A stretch of DNA of 64,000 nt, from the NCBI GenBank assembly GCA_002427745.1, contig DIYF01000156.1:1-64000 (forward strand). Direction: 5' to 3'. Origin of the DNA: Roseivirga sp. UBA6061. GTDB taxonomy: Bacteria > Bacteroidota > Bacteroidia > Cytophagales > Cyclobacteriaceae. Within the stretch, counting starts at the first letter, position 1; each line of letters begins with the position of its first letter. A program made the translations under genes and the position numbers. Below the pieces are notes generated by a model. The model had not been told where the DNA came from. It made no database searches and saw nothing but the letters and a program-made list of their open reading frames with translations. Shown piece after piece: positions 44,259 to 54,483 of this stretch.

Positions 44259-45644
44259 ATGGCTAAGAAAAGCAAAGGATCAAATAAGGTTTTGTGGATT
44301 GTCCTGATAATCTTTTTGGTTATCGTGGTTGGTCTGGTAGGTGCCAAGTCAGCCGGATTGATCGGTCAACCCAAAACACTCAAGGTAGAACTGGCAGAGG
44401 CTGGTAAGAATACCATCATCGAAACGGTAACTGCCTCAGGCGTAGTGCAACCGGAAATTGAAATTATCATTAGCCCTGATGTAGCAGGTGAGATTATCGA
44501 GCTCAATGTTGAAGAAGGTGATTTCGTAAATGAAGGAATGATTTTAGCTAAAATTCGTCCTGATAACTTACAATCTGCCCTTGACAGAGCACGCGCCAAT
44601 CTGAATCAGCAAAGAGCGAATCTGGCATCGAGCAAAGCCTCTGTGGCCAGTAGCAAGGCACAGCTTACGCAGGCCCAGCTGGCTTTCAAAAGGTCTTCTG
44701 ATCTGAAGAAAGAGAATGTTATTTCAGATGCTGATTATGAAACAGCCAGAGCCAATTACGAGGTGGCCCAGCAAAACCTGGAAGCCGCTGAAGAAAGCGT
44801 AAAGGCAGCTGAGTTTATTATAAAGTCCAGTGAGGCTACGGTGGCCGAAGCAGAGGAAAATGTGCGTCTGACGGTGCTGAGAGCTCCTGCCAGTGGTACC
44901 ATCTCCAAACTGGTAGTAGAAAAAGGAGAAAGGGTGGTAGGTACCCAGCAGATGCAGGGAACTGAGATGATGCGTATTGCCGACCTGACCCAGATGCAGG
45001 TAGAAGTGGATGTAAACGAGAATGATATCATTCGCGTGGCCGAAGGCGATACCACTGAGATAGATGTAGACTCCTATACCTACATGGATAAGAAATTCAG
45101 AGGTGTAGTAACGCAAATAGCCAATACGGCTAACCCACAGGCTTCTCCGGATGCAGTAGTAGAATTTAAGGTGGAGATCAAAATACTGAATGAGTCTTTT
45201 CAGGATCTGCTGTCTGAGATCAAAGGACCTTCTCCTTTCAGACCGGGTATGACGGCCAGCGTGGAGATTGTAACCGAGACCAAAAACGGAGTGCTTTCTG
45301 TGCCCCTGTCAGCAGTGACTACCAGAAACCCTGATAAGGATAAGAAGTTTGGCCAGGACGGAGATGATGATGACGACAACCGTGTGGTGACAACCAGTAA
45401 CAAAAAGCCTAAGAAAGAAGAGGAGAAGAAAGAGGTTGTGTTTGTGAGTGTGAATGGTGAGGCCAAGATGCAGGAAGTAAAAACCGGTATCAGTGACTAT
45501 GACAACATTGAAATACTGGAAGGTCTGAAAGAAGGAGATGTTGTGATCTCAGGACCTTTCTTTGTAGTCTCCAAACAGGTAGAAGATGGTGACCTTATAG
45601 AGGAAACCAAAAAGAAGAAAAATGGTGATAAGTCTACGGACTAA
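44259..45644 (+). CDS. HlyD/MacA-type efflux periplasmic adaptor
   Basis: A 461-residue adaptor with one N-terminal membrane helix (about 11-33), then biotinyl-lipoyl half (GEIIELNVEEGDFVNEGMILAKI), a long coiled-coil hairpin (about 105-205), the second lipoyl half (LRAPASGTISKLVVEKGERV) and beta-barrel domains. Residues about 360-400 hold an unusual low-complexity insert of Asp and Lys/Glu runs between beta barrel and membrane-proximal domain. Partner of the TolC gene directly upstream. In many Cytophagales a MacB-like ABC pump follows; here the next gene is maf on the other strand. Confidence 0.92.
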   Translation: MAKKSKGSNKVLWIVLIIFLVIVVGLVGAKSAGLIGQPKTLKVELAEAGKNTIIETVTASGVVQPEIEIIISPDVAGEIIELNVEEGDFVNEGMILAKIRPDNLQSALDRARANLNQQRANLASSKASVASSKAQLTQAQLAFKRSSDLKKENVISDADYETARANYEVAQQNLEAAEESVKAAEFIIKSSEATVAEAEENVRLTVLRAPASGTISKLVVEKGERVVGTQQMQGTEMMRIADLTQMQVEVDVNENDIIRVAEGDTTEIDVDSYTYMDKKFRGVVTQIANTANPQASPDAVVEFKVEIKILNESFQDLLSEIKGPSPFRPGMTASVEIVTETKNGVLSVPLSAVTTRNPDKDKKFGQDGDDDDDNRVVTTSNKKPKKEEEKKEVVFVSVNGEAKMQEVKTGISDYDNIEILEGLKEGDVVISGPFFVVSKQVEDGDLIEETKKKKNGDKSTD

Positions 45645-45662
45645 TCAGTTGATATGGAAGAC

Positions 45663-45692
45663 AGCCGATCTGGAAACAGATCGGCTTTTTTT
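45663..45692 (+). terminator. Terminator of TolC-HlyD operon
   Basis: AGCCGATCT, 6-base loop, AGATCGGCT and T-tract, 18 bases after the adaptor stop; the T-tract touches the convergent maf stop. Confidence 0.88.
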
Positions 45693-46260
45693 ATGAAAAA
45701 TTCTTGGTCAGGTGGCGGTAAAGCTGAAAAGTAGGGAGCCCCATCACATTGTAGTAATCACCTGTTATCTTTTCAATACCCACCATCCCGATCCACTCCT
45801 GGATGCCATAAGCTCCTGCTTTGTCCATAGGCTTATAGTGAGCTATATAATGCTCAATTTCTTCAGCGGTCAGCTCACGGAAATGAACTTCGGTGGTTTC
45901 TGAGAAGGCTATGGTTTTATCAGGCGTCCTGAGGCATACTCCCGTGATCACTTTGTGTACTCCATTAGAAAGTGTTTCTAACATAGCAGTGGCCTCAGCC
46001 TTATCTGCCGGCTTATTGAGTATGGTTGAGCCCGCGACTACTGTGGTGTCAGAGGTAATGAGGAGTTCTCCTGCAGCCAGTTCAAAAGCGGCAGATTTCT
46101 TTTCGGCAAGGTATTGAGCCACAGAAGTTACCTCCATATCAGAGGCGAAAGATTCGTCTACTTCTTTGGTCCTGATCTCAAAGTCAAAGCCCAGCGATTT
46201 GAGTAGCTCCTGCCTCCGGGGCGATTTAGAGGCCAATATCAAATGGTAGTTCAAATTCAT
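45691..46260 (-). CDS. maf: Maf-like nucleotide pyrophosphatase
   Basis: Nucleoside triphosphate pyrophosphatase of the Maf/YhdE family, which removes non-canonical nucleotides; 189 residues. The start ILASKSPRRQELLKSLGF is diagnostic, followed by the VDESF acidic motif, TSDTTVV near residue 68, and DKAGAYGIQE...GDYYNVMGLP. All catalytic segments are present. Its first 35 bases overlap the end of the DUF1015 gene, indicating translational coupling. Confidence 0.95.
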   Translation of the reverse strand: MNLNYHLILASKSPRRQELLKSLGFDFEIRTKEVDESFASDMEVTSVAQYLAEKKSAAFELAAGELLITSDTTVVAGSTILNKPADKAEATAMLETLSNGVHKVITGVCLRTPDKTIAFSETTEVHFRELTAEEIEHYIAHYKPMDKAGAYGIQEWIGMVGIEKITGDYYNVMGLPTFQLYRHLTKNFS

Positions 46261-47533
46261 CTTGCTTGATAGATGCGAATAAATAGCCGCAGATTACCTT
46301 AGGGTAGAAGTAGGTTGATTTTTGAGGAAGCGTATAGCCTGTATAGCAAACCTTTTGCACATCCTCCATGCTGATGTCTTGTGTAATGATCGCAAATTGT
46401 GCTGTTCCGCGGATGGTGGCTGACAGGCAGTTGCTGAAATTCCGTTCAAAAGAAATATTCCTGGACCTGCGCTGGTCCTTACCGGCAATGCCCAGCCCCT
46501 TCTCTATGATAAAATAGTGCATCACGGTGAGATCCAGATCCTTGATAACATCAGGGAATTTCCAGGACAGCTGCCTGTGTACCTCTGGTTTTAAGCGCAC
46601 CTTAATGGCCTCATCGCCAAAAAGCAATCCGAAGGCCCACTTTTTACCCAGAATAATTTCGTTGATGTCGTTGGGGTTGTCTACCGGCTTGATAATGAAG
46701 TGCTCACTAAGCGTTTCGACAAACGACTCCTTGTCAAAACCTTCTATGCCGGAGATAAGCCTGTGGGTAGGGAGTATTCTCAGATCATCTGCCTCACCAT
46801 TGGTAAGGTACATGAGGTGGTAATTGTAGGATTCATCTCCGGTGTGATTCGGGTTCAGTGCCTTGCGCTTTTCACGGTAGAGCATAGAACTTTCATAGCG
46901 ATGATGTCCATCGGCCAGTATGATCTTTTGAGGACCCAGTTTGGCAATAAACTTTTTAATTACGGAGTGATCATGTATCACGCCCAGAACATCCCGCACT
47001 CCCTGATAATCTTCTGTAGAATAGATGGGGTTCAGAATGCACTCATCCATGTATTGCTCCAGTTCAAAATCCTGATCGAAGTACAGGCCATGAGTGGGGC
47101 TGACGTTCAACTGAGTTTCTTCCAGCACCTCAATCCGATCGTTCACGGAGTGGGGCATGGTGTTTTCATGCCGCAGTATCTGTGGGTCCTCATCATCCCA
47201 GGAAGTAGCTTTTACAAAAGAGATAAAGCCCTTTCTCACATATTCCCGCTTATCTCCCGGCAGGGTGAAGTACTGATAGTAGACGTAGATGCAGGGCAGG
47301 TCATCCAGCTCCAGAATTCCTTCAGCTTTCCACTGGTCCAGGGTCTGGTGGGCCTGCTGGGCTGTTTCTGACTGTAAGGGTACGCTCAGATGGATACTAT
47401 TATAAGGTTGTTCGTAAAGTGCTTTACGTTGCTTTTCAGATATCACATCAAAAAGCGGGGAGGTAAGCTCATCAATGATTTGCGACAAGTCCTGGTTATA
47501 CCTCCATGCCCTGATCGGAACAATTCTGGCCAT
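46226..47533 (-). CDS. DUF1015 family protein
   Basis: A 435-residue soluble protein of the DUF1015 family, of unknown biochemical role. The N-terminal RAWRYNQDLSQIIDELTSPLFDVIS and QPYNSIHLSVP segments, the central LADGHHRYESSMLYRE motif and the RILPTHRLISG segment are typical. The ADGHHR motif resembles a nucleotide- or metal-binding site, which is an inference. It lies between accC (7-base gap) and maf (35-base overlap) on the same strand and is probably part of one transcript. Confidence 0.9.
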   Translation of the reverse strand: MARIVPIRAWRYNQDLSQIIDELTSPLFDVISEKQRKALYEQPYNSIHLSVPLQSETAQQAHQTLDQWKAEGILELDDLPCIYVYYQYFTLPGDKREYVRKGFISFVKATSWDDEDPQILRHENTMPHSVNDRIEVLEETQLNVSPTHGLYFDQDFELEQYMDECILNPIYSTEDYQGVRDVLGVIHDHSVIKKFIAKLGPQKIILADGHHRYESSMLYREKRKALNPNHTGDESYNYHLMYLTNGEADDLRILPTHRLISGIEGFDKESFVETLSEHFIIKPVDNPNDINEIILGKKWAFGLLFGDEAIKVRLKPEVHRQLSWKFPDVIKDLDLTVMHYFIIEKGLGIAGKDQRRSRNISFERNFSNCLSATIRGTAQFAIITQDISMEDVQKVCYTGYTLPQKSTYFYPKVICGYLFASIKQDEFELPFDIGL

Positions 47534-47540
47534 GCTGCTC

Positions 47541-49034
47541 TTAGTTTCTGGCTCTCAGTTTCCACTTGCTCAGCTGACCATTGCTGTTGATGGCGGTCTG
47601 TGTCTGTTTGCCGTCAATCAGGTAGGCCGCAAGGGCGGCAGCTATTTGCTCATATTCAGGATCTTTTTTCTTGAGCTCTTCAGGGTCAAAGAACTTCTCA
47701 ACAAATTTGGTGTCAAAGTTACCACTCGTAAAGGCTTCATGTTTTAATACATAGGCACAGAAAGCAAGTGTAGTGGTGATACCGGTAATACGATATTCCT
47801 TAATAGCTCTGAGCATTCGGTCAATCGCCATTTCACGGTTATCTCCATAGGTTACGAGCTTGGCGATCATCGGGTCATAGTAGATAGGAATATCCATGCC
47901 CTGCTCAAATCCATCGTCTACGCGAACACCCGGCCCCTGAGGGCGCATATAGGTTTGCAAACGTCCGATATCAGGCAGGAACCCGTTCGTGGGGTCTTCT
48001 GCATAAACCCTTACTTCCATGGCATGGCCTTTGATTTTCAGGTCTTCCTGTTTGAAGTCCAGCGCACGTCCCTCTGCTACGTAAATCTGTTGTTTTACCA
48101 GGTCTACCCCGGTGATTTCTTCTGTTACCGGATGCTCAACCTGCAGTCTTGTGTTCATTTCCAGGAAGAAGAAATCCAGATTGCCATCTACAATGAACTC
48201 AACGGTACCCGCACCATAATAATTACAGGATTTAGCCACGCCTAGGGCGGCTTTACCCATGGCCTCTCGCTTTTCAGGCGTAAGTATGGCTGAAGGTGCT
48301 TCCTCGATTACTTTCTGATGTCTCCTTTGAATAGAGCATTCCCGCTCAAAAAGGTAAACCAGGTTACCGTGCTGGTCGCCCAGCACCTGTATTTCTATGT
48401 GTCGGGGAGAGGTAATGAATTTCTCTACAAATACGGCTCCATCGCCAAAAGCAGAGGTTGCCTCACTGATAGCGCGCTGCATTTGCTCTTCCAGGTCGTC
48501 CGGGTGCTCTACCACCCTCATGCCCTTACCACCACCACCGGCACTGGCTTTGATCAGTACAGGGTAGCCTACCTGTTCTGCAATGCCTTTAGCCTCTTCT
48601 ACTTCTGTAACGGCATGATTAACACCGGGCACCATGGGGACGTCATAGGCGGCTACCGTATTTTTAGCGGCCAGCTTATCGCCCATTACCTCTATGGCCT
48701 CCGGAGAAGGCCCTATGAATATGATACCATTGTCAGTAACCTCTTTGGCAAAACCCGCATTTTCAGAGAGAAAGCCATACCCCGGGTGAATGGCATCTAC
48801 CTGAAGGTCTTTACAGATCTGTATGATCTTATCTCCTCTCAGGTATGACTCGGCAGAGGCCGGTGGGCCTACGCAAACTGCTTCATCGGCAAAATGTACA
48901 TGAGGTGAGTCACGGTCGGCTTCACTGTAAATAGCCACCGTCTGTATTCCCATCTCTTTGGCGGTGCGCATTACGCGAACGGCAATTTCACCTCGATTTG
49001 CAACTAAAATTTTGTTTATTTTTCTGATCTCCAT
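47541..49034 (-). CDS. accC: Biotin carboxylase subunit of acyl/acetyl-CoA carboxylase
   Basis: ATP-grasp enzyme carboxylating biotin on its carrier protein, 497 residues. Starts KILVANRGEIAVRVMRTAKEMG, with the glycine-rich ATP loop GGGGKGMRVV near 165, and the catalytic EMNTRLQVEHPVTE near 295. The length is about 50 residues more than E. coli AccC because of the C-terminal extension after FVEKFF, as often in acyl-CoA carboxylase subunits, so a propionyl-CoA role is possible. Heads the accC-DUF1015-maf operon and is divergent from the serine-palmitoyltransferase-like gene. Confidence 0.9.
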   Translation of the reverse strand: MEIRKINKILVANRGEIAVRVMRTAKEMGIQTVAIYSEADRDSPHVHFADEAVCVGPPASAESYLRGDKIIQICKDLQVDAIHPGYGFLSENAGFAKEVTDNGIIFIGPSPEAIEVMGDKLAAKNTVAAYDVPMVPGVNHAVTEVEEAKGIAEQVGYPVLIKASAGGGGKGMRVVEHPDDLEEQMQRAISEATSAFGDGAVFVEKFITSPRHIEIQVLGDQHGNLVYLFERECSIQRRHQKVIEEAPSAILTPEKREAMGKAALGVAKSCNYYGAGTVEFIVDGNLDFFFLEMNTRLQVEHPVTEEITGVDLVKQQIYVAEGRALDFKQEDLKIKGHAMEVRVYAEDPTNGFLPDIGRLQTYMRPQGPGVRVDDGFEQGMDIPIYYDPMIAKLVTYGDNREMAIDRMLRAIKEYRITGITTTLAFCAYVLKHEAFTSGNFDTKFVEKFFDPEELKKKDPEYEQIAAALAAYLIDGKQTQTAINSNGQLSKWKLRARN

Positions 49035-49048
49035 TTCCCCGATAATTT

Positions 49049-49076
49049 ACGCTACAATGCTAAATAATTATAGCGT
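49049..49076. promoter_or_regulatory. Inverted repeat in the accC / spt-like divergent region
   Basis: ACGCTACAAT, 8 bases, ATTATAGCGT: ten-base arms with one mismatch, 15 bases before the accC start and 40 bases upstream of the opposite promoter. Candidate operator for a regulator of lipid synthesis; binding is inferred. Confidence 0.45.
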
Positions 49077-49115
49077 GATTTCTAAGGCCAGACAGCGATA
49101 TATCCCCCCGTTTTT

Positions 49116-49146
49116 TTGATAAATGGTCATTATAGTATTACCTTTG
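49116..49146 (+). promoter_or_regulatory. Bacteroidota-type promoter of the spt-like gene
   Basis: TTG at 49116-49118, 20-base spacer, TACCTTTG at 49139-49146, matching TTG-N19/21-TAnnTTTG. Confidence 0.65.
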
Positions 49147-49194
49147 CCTCTTTGTTTGCAACGCGTGAACAGGATTTCTTAAAGGTATATATCG

Positions 49195-50445
49195 TTGGAT
49201 TTATTTGAAAAATTACTAGCAGACAGCGGGCCACTCGGAAAGCATTCCGAGATTTCTGAAGGTTACTTCATGTTCCCAAAGTTAGAAGGAGAGATAGCAC
49301 CAAGAATGAAGTTTATGGGTAGAGAGGTTCTGACCTGGAGTTTGAACAACTACCTGGGACTGGCCAATCAGCCTGAAGTTCGAAAAGCAGATGCCGATGC
49401 AGCTGCTGATTGGGGACTAGCATATCCTATGGGCGCCCGAATGATGTCGGGTAACACCAAATATCACGAACAGTTGGAGCAGGAGCTTGCCGACTTTGTC
49501 GATAAAGATGCCGGACTGCTGTTGAACTACGGCTATCAGGGTGTTTTGTCCATCATCGATGCACTGGTAGACAGGAAAGATGTAATTGTTTATGATGCAG
49601 AATCTCACGCCTGTATTATTGATGGTGTAAGATTGCACATGGGTAAGCGATTTGTTTTCCCTCACAATGACATTGAGAACCTGGAAAAACAGCTCGAAAG
49701 AGCCACTAAGCTTACCAATGAGACCGGTGGAGGTATTCTGGTAATTACTGAAGGTGTATTCGGAATGTCAGGTAACCTGGGTAAGCTCAGAGAAATTGCC
49801 GCATTGAAAGAGAAGTTTCAGTTCAGAATGTTTGTAGACGATGCGCATGGTTTTGGTACCATGGGTGCTACAGGAGCCGGAGCCGGTGAAGAGCTGAACT
49901 GTCAGGATGATATTGATGTGTATTTCTCCACCTTCGCTAAATCAATGGCATCTATTGGTGCTTTTGTAGCGGGTAGCAAAGAGATTGTACACTATCTGAA
50001 ATACAATTTGCGTTCACAGATTTTCGCAAAATCACTGCCAATGCCATTTGTAATTGGTGCGCTGAAGAGACTGGAGATGCTCAGAGAGAGCCCGGTTCAC
50101 AAAGAAAAACTCTGGACCATTGTAAATGCCCTGCAGGGTGGTTTGCGTGAAAAAGGTTTCAACATTGGTACTACCCAATCACCGGTTACTCCGGTTGTAT
50201 TAAATGGTACCGTTGGTGAGGCTGCAGCCCTGAGCAAAGACCTTAGAGAGAATTTCAATATTTTCTGTTCCGTTGTGATTTATCCGGTGGTACCCAAGGG
50301 TACAATTATACTGAGATTGATCCCAACTGCATCTCACTCATTAGAAGATGTGAAGGAGACAATCATTGCTTTTGAGGCCATCAAAGATAAGCTCACCAGC
50401 GGAGAGTATAAAAGAGCCGAAGTGGCCGTGGCTTTTGGTGAATAA
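49195..50445 (+). CDS. Serine palmitoyltransferase / alpha-oxoamine synthase
   Basis: PLP-dependent enzyme condensing an acyl-CoA with an amino acid, 416 residues. The PLP lysine is Lys249 (TFAKSMASIG), ring-stacking His138 (ESHAC), Asp216/His218 (DDAHGFG). The N-terminal LFEKLLADSGPLGKHSEI...FPKLEGEIAPRM and LSNNYLGL-type WSLNNYLGLA match Bacteroidota serine palmitoyltransferase; cysteate-acyl transferase of sulfonolipid synthesis is the main alternative. The start is a TTG at 49195: upstream is stop-bounded leader and the next Met (27) would cut the conserved N-terminus. Preceded by a good promoter. Confidence 0.87.
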   Translation: MDLFEKLLADSGPLGKHSEISEGYFMFPKLEGEIAPRMKFMGREVLTWSLNNYLGLANQPEVRKADADAAADWGLAYPMGARMMSGNTKYHEQLEQELADFVDKDAGLLLNYGYQGVLSIIDALVDRKDVIVYDAESHACIIDGVRLHMGKRFVFPHNDIENLEKQLERATKLTNETGGGILVITEGVFGMSGNLGKLREIAALKEKFQFRMFVDDAHGFGTMGATGAGAGEELNCQDDIDVYFSTFAKSMASIGAFVAGSKEIVHYLKYNLRSQIFAKSLPMPFVIGALKRLEMLRESPVHKEKLWTIVNALQGGLREKGFNIGTTQSPVTPVVLNGTVGEAAALSKDLRENFNIFCSVVIYPVVPKGTIILRLIPTASHSLEDVKETIIAFEAIKDKLTSGEYKRAEVAVAFGE

Positions 50446-50543
50446 ACCAAAAAAAAATGGCCCATACGTTGCATATAGAACATTTTGACTTATATTGCTT
50501 CGTAAACAAACATTATTATCAACAACCTTAAAACACGTTAAAC

Positions 50544-50720
50544 ATGAGCAGATTTGATGATTTGAGAAACGCAGTAAATGATTTAGAAAGCGATTTCGAA
50601 AAGTTCTATGACAAGGGTAATAAAGCAGCAGGAACAAGAGTAAGACAAGGAATGCAAGCCCTGAAAAACTTAGCTCAAGAGATTCGTACTGAAGTTCAGG
50701 AGATCAAGAACAAAGGATAA
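50544..50720 (+). CDS. Histone H1-like small protein
   Basis: A 58-residue helical, lysine-containing protein: it begins MSRFDDLRNAVNDLESDFEK, continues with FYDKGNKAAGTRVRQGMQAL and ends in NLAQEIRTEVQEIKNKG. The KGNKAAGTRVR core is the hallmark of the short Bacteroidota histone H1 / Hc1-like proteins that bind DNA and compact the nucleoid. It has its own leader (98 bases after the spt-like gene) and a strong terminator, so it is probably an independent, well-expressed transcript. I chose the only ATG that fits. Confidence 0.88.
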   Translation: MSRFDDLRNAVNDLESDFEKFYDKGNKAAGTRVRQGMQALKNLAQEIRTEVQEIKNKG

Positions 50721-50739
50721 TCTGAATTCAAATTATAAG

Positions 50740-50776
50740 AAAAAGGCCAGCTGAAAAGTTGGCCTTTTTCTTTTTT
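50740..50776. terminator. Bidirectional terminator after histone-like gene
   Basis: AAAAAGGCCA, 10-base loop, TGGCCTTTTT plus more T. It also faces the end of dapA on the other strand, 63 bases away. Confidence 0.88.
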
Positions 50777-50838
50777 ATGGCTCCTAAAGCCTGAAAACAG
50801 CGATTTTTACATTAATTAGAAAAAAACTCAGGCAAGTG

Positions 50839-51708
50839 TCAGAGCTTTTGATACTCCGCCTGAATATTGCCTGCGAGCTCTTCTGAAGCTCTTAAAAGAG
50901 GAAGGCGTACCTGATTTCCACAAACCCTCTCAAGCCTCAGTACTTCTTTAATCCCCACCGGATTGCTCTCAGCATAGAGCAGTGGATTGATGTCCTCCAG
51001 GCTAGCCGTAGCTTCCCGGGCAGCTTCTTTATTTCCCTGAAGTGCATTGTGGGTGATTGCCTGCATGGCCTTCGGCAGGCCGTTGGCAATTACTGAGATA
51101 ACTCCCTCGCCACCTGCTTCAATGATATCTTGTGTCAACAAATCGTCACCCGATATAAGCATAAAATCTTCCGGGCTCTCTTTGGCGATTCTTGCACAGT
51201 GGGGAATGTCTCCCGAGGCTTCTTTGGTGCCTATGATGTTGTCATGAATTGCAAGTCTCAGCGTAGTGTCGGCAGAGATTTTCGACATGGTACGGCCCGG
51301 TACATTGTACAGGATTACCGGTATAGGAGAGGCTTCAGCAATATGTAAATAGTGCTGGTAGATGCCTTCCTGTGAAGGTTTGTTGTAGTAGGGACTTACA
51401 GAGAGTAGTGCTGTAACCCCTTCAAGGTCAGTAGATTGAATGGTTTCAACTACGGCAGCGGTATTGTTGCCACCAATGCCGTATACCAAAGGAAGCTTTG
51501 CCGTGTTGTGTGCCTTGATGAAGTCAAAAATTGCCTTCTTTTCGGCAGAAGTAGTCGTAGCAGATTCACCGGTTGTTCCGTGTACAACCAGGTAGTCTAC
51601 TGAGGGGCTTACATGTTCGATGAGCTTCTTGAGGCCATCGAAATCAACAGATAAATCATCATTAAATGGAGTCACCAGCGCAACTCCCGTTCCTTGCAAA
51701 GCTCTCAT
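50839..51708 (-). CDS. dapA: 4-hydroxy-tetrahydrodipicolinate synthase
   Basis: Lysine/diaminopimelate-pathway aldolase condensing pyruvate with aspartate semialdehyde; 289 residues. HGTTGES at 43-49, PYYNKP, catalytic Tyr134 (LYNVPGRT) with Arg139, and Schiff-base Lys162 (IGTKEASGD) are all present. It is the last gene of the xseA-xseB-ligA-DUF6913-dapA operon, starting 2 bases after the previous stop. Confidence 0.97.
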   Translation of the reverse strand: MRALQGTGVALVTPFNDDLSVDFDGLKKLIEHVSPSVDYLVVHGTTGESATTTSAEKKAIFDFIKAHNTAKLPLVYGIGGNNTAAVVETIQSTDLEGVTALLSVSPYYNKPSQEGIYQHYLHIAEASPIPVILYNVPGRTMSKISADTTLRLAIHDNIIGTKEASGDIPHCARIAKESPEDFMLISGDDLLTQDIIEAGGEGVISVIANGLPKAMQAITHNALQGNKEAAREATASLEDINPLLYAESNPVGIKEVLRLERVCGNQVRLPLLRASEELAGNIQAEYQKL

Positions 51709-51710
51709 GT

Positions 51711-52225
51711 CTATCTCAGTGCGTTTACGTACTTCAGTATTTGGCTCGCAAAGTTATGAAGTCCCGCATTTTTATTGATGCCAATCATCAAGTCATAAAA
51801 CTTTTCTCCCTCTTCTGAGTGGAAGCCGACACGATAGTGTGCTTTTGACCGCGATAAAAAGGATCTCATAATATCATTCAGCTCAAAATCTAAATGAAAG
51901 AGGTAGTCAAATGGTTCCTGAAGGAACTGATTGGTTTCCGGAGAGTCTATTTTTCCCAGGAGGGTCAGCTGTCCCATATGAAACACCGGAAGAGAGGTGT
52001 CGGGAACGGTTCTTTTGTCAGGATTGAAGCAGAGACAACTAACACTTTTCTCATCACCTAATTGTCTGATAAAATCCTGGATAGTCTGCTCTTGCTGTTT
52101 GTCTTCCCATGAGAAAAGGATGCCTATGGAAGGGGCTTCGTCAAAGGTTTTGTGAACAACTTTTGACTTTGGCCTTTGACCACTGGGATTTCCCAGGCTT
52201 AATATCTTTTTTCCAAGCAATGACA

Positions 52226-52226
<1 letters not shown>
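51711..52226 (-). CDS. DUF6913-type hypothetical protein
   Basis: A 171-residue soluble protein, apparently of the DUF6913 family, usually found next to dapA and ligA in Bacteroidota. Segments include FSWEDKQQEQTIQDFI, the PVFHMGQLTLLG centre and PFDYLFHLDFELNDIMRSFLSRSKAHYRVGF near 110-155. No catalytic motif is evident; the last part of the protein has a conserved NFASQILKYV tail. Its ATG overlaps the ligA stop in TAATG, so the two are translationally coupled. Confidence 0.7.
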
Positions 52227-54280
<2,054 letters not shown>

Positions 54281-54285
54281 CTAGG

Positions 54286-54483
54286 TTAATCCAGTTTTTC
54301 GAGTGATGAATTTAAGTCGTTCTCTGCGGTTTTAAGCTTCTTTTTGCAAAAATCGATGAGGGTAGTGGCTTCTTTTACCAATTGGGTCAGGTCATCAATA
54401 TCTGGTTCCTGATTTTCAATGATGTCGACTATCTCCTCGACACGATCTATAGCTGCTTTATAGCTTTGCTTTTTTTCTGACAT
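54286..54483 (-). CDS. xseB: Exodeoxyribonuclease VII small subunit
   Basis: A 65-residue helical protein, the usual XseB size, with SYKAAIDRVEEIVDIIE, ITQL-type LTQLVKEATTLIDFCKKKLKTAE and a short tail. It pairs with XseA to degrade single-stranded DNA. Its ATG directly abuts the xseA stop, and ligA begins 8 bases after its own stop. Confidence 0.95.
   Translation of the reverse strand: MSEKKQSYKAAIDRVEEIVDIIENQEPDIDDLTQLVKEATTLIDFCKKKLKTAENDLNSSLEKLD

Noticed and set aside
46700..47371. 223-codon antisense frame within DUF1015
   Set aside because: No start context or domain; explained by codon composition of the opposite gene.
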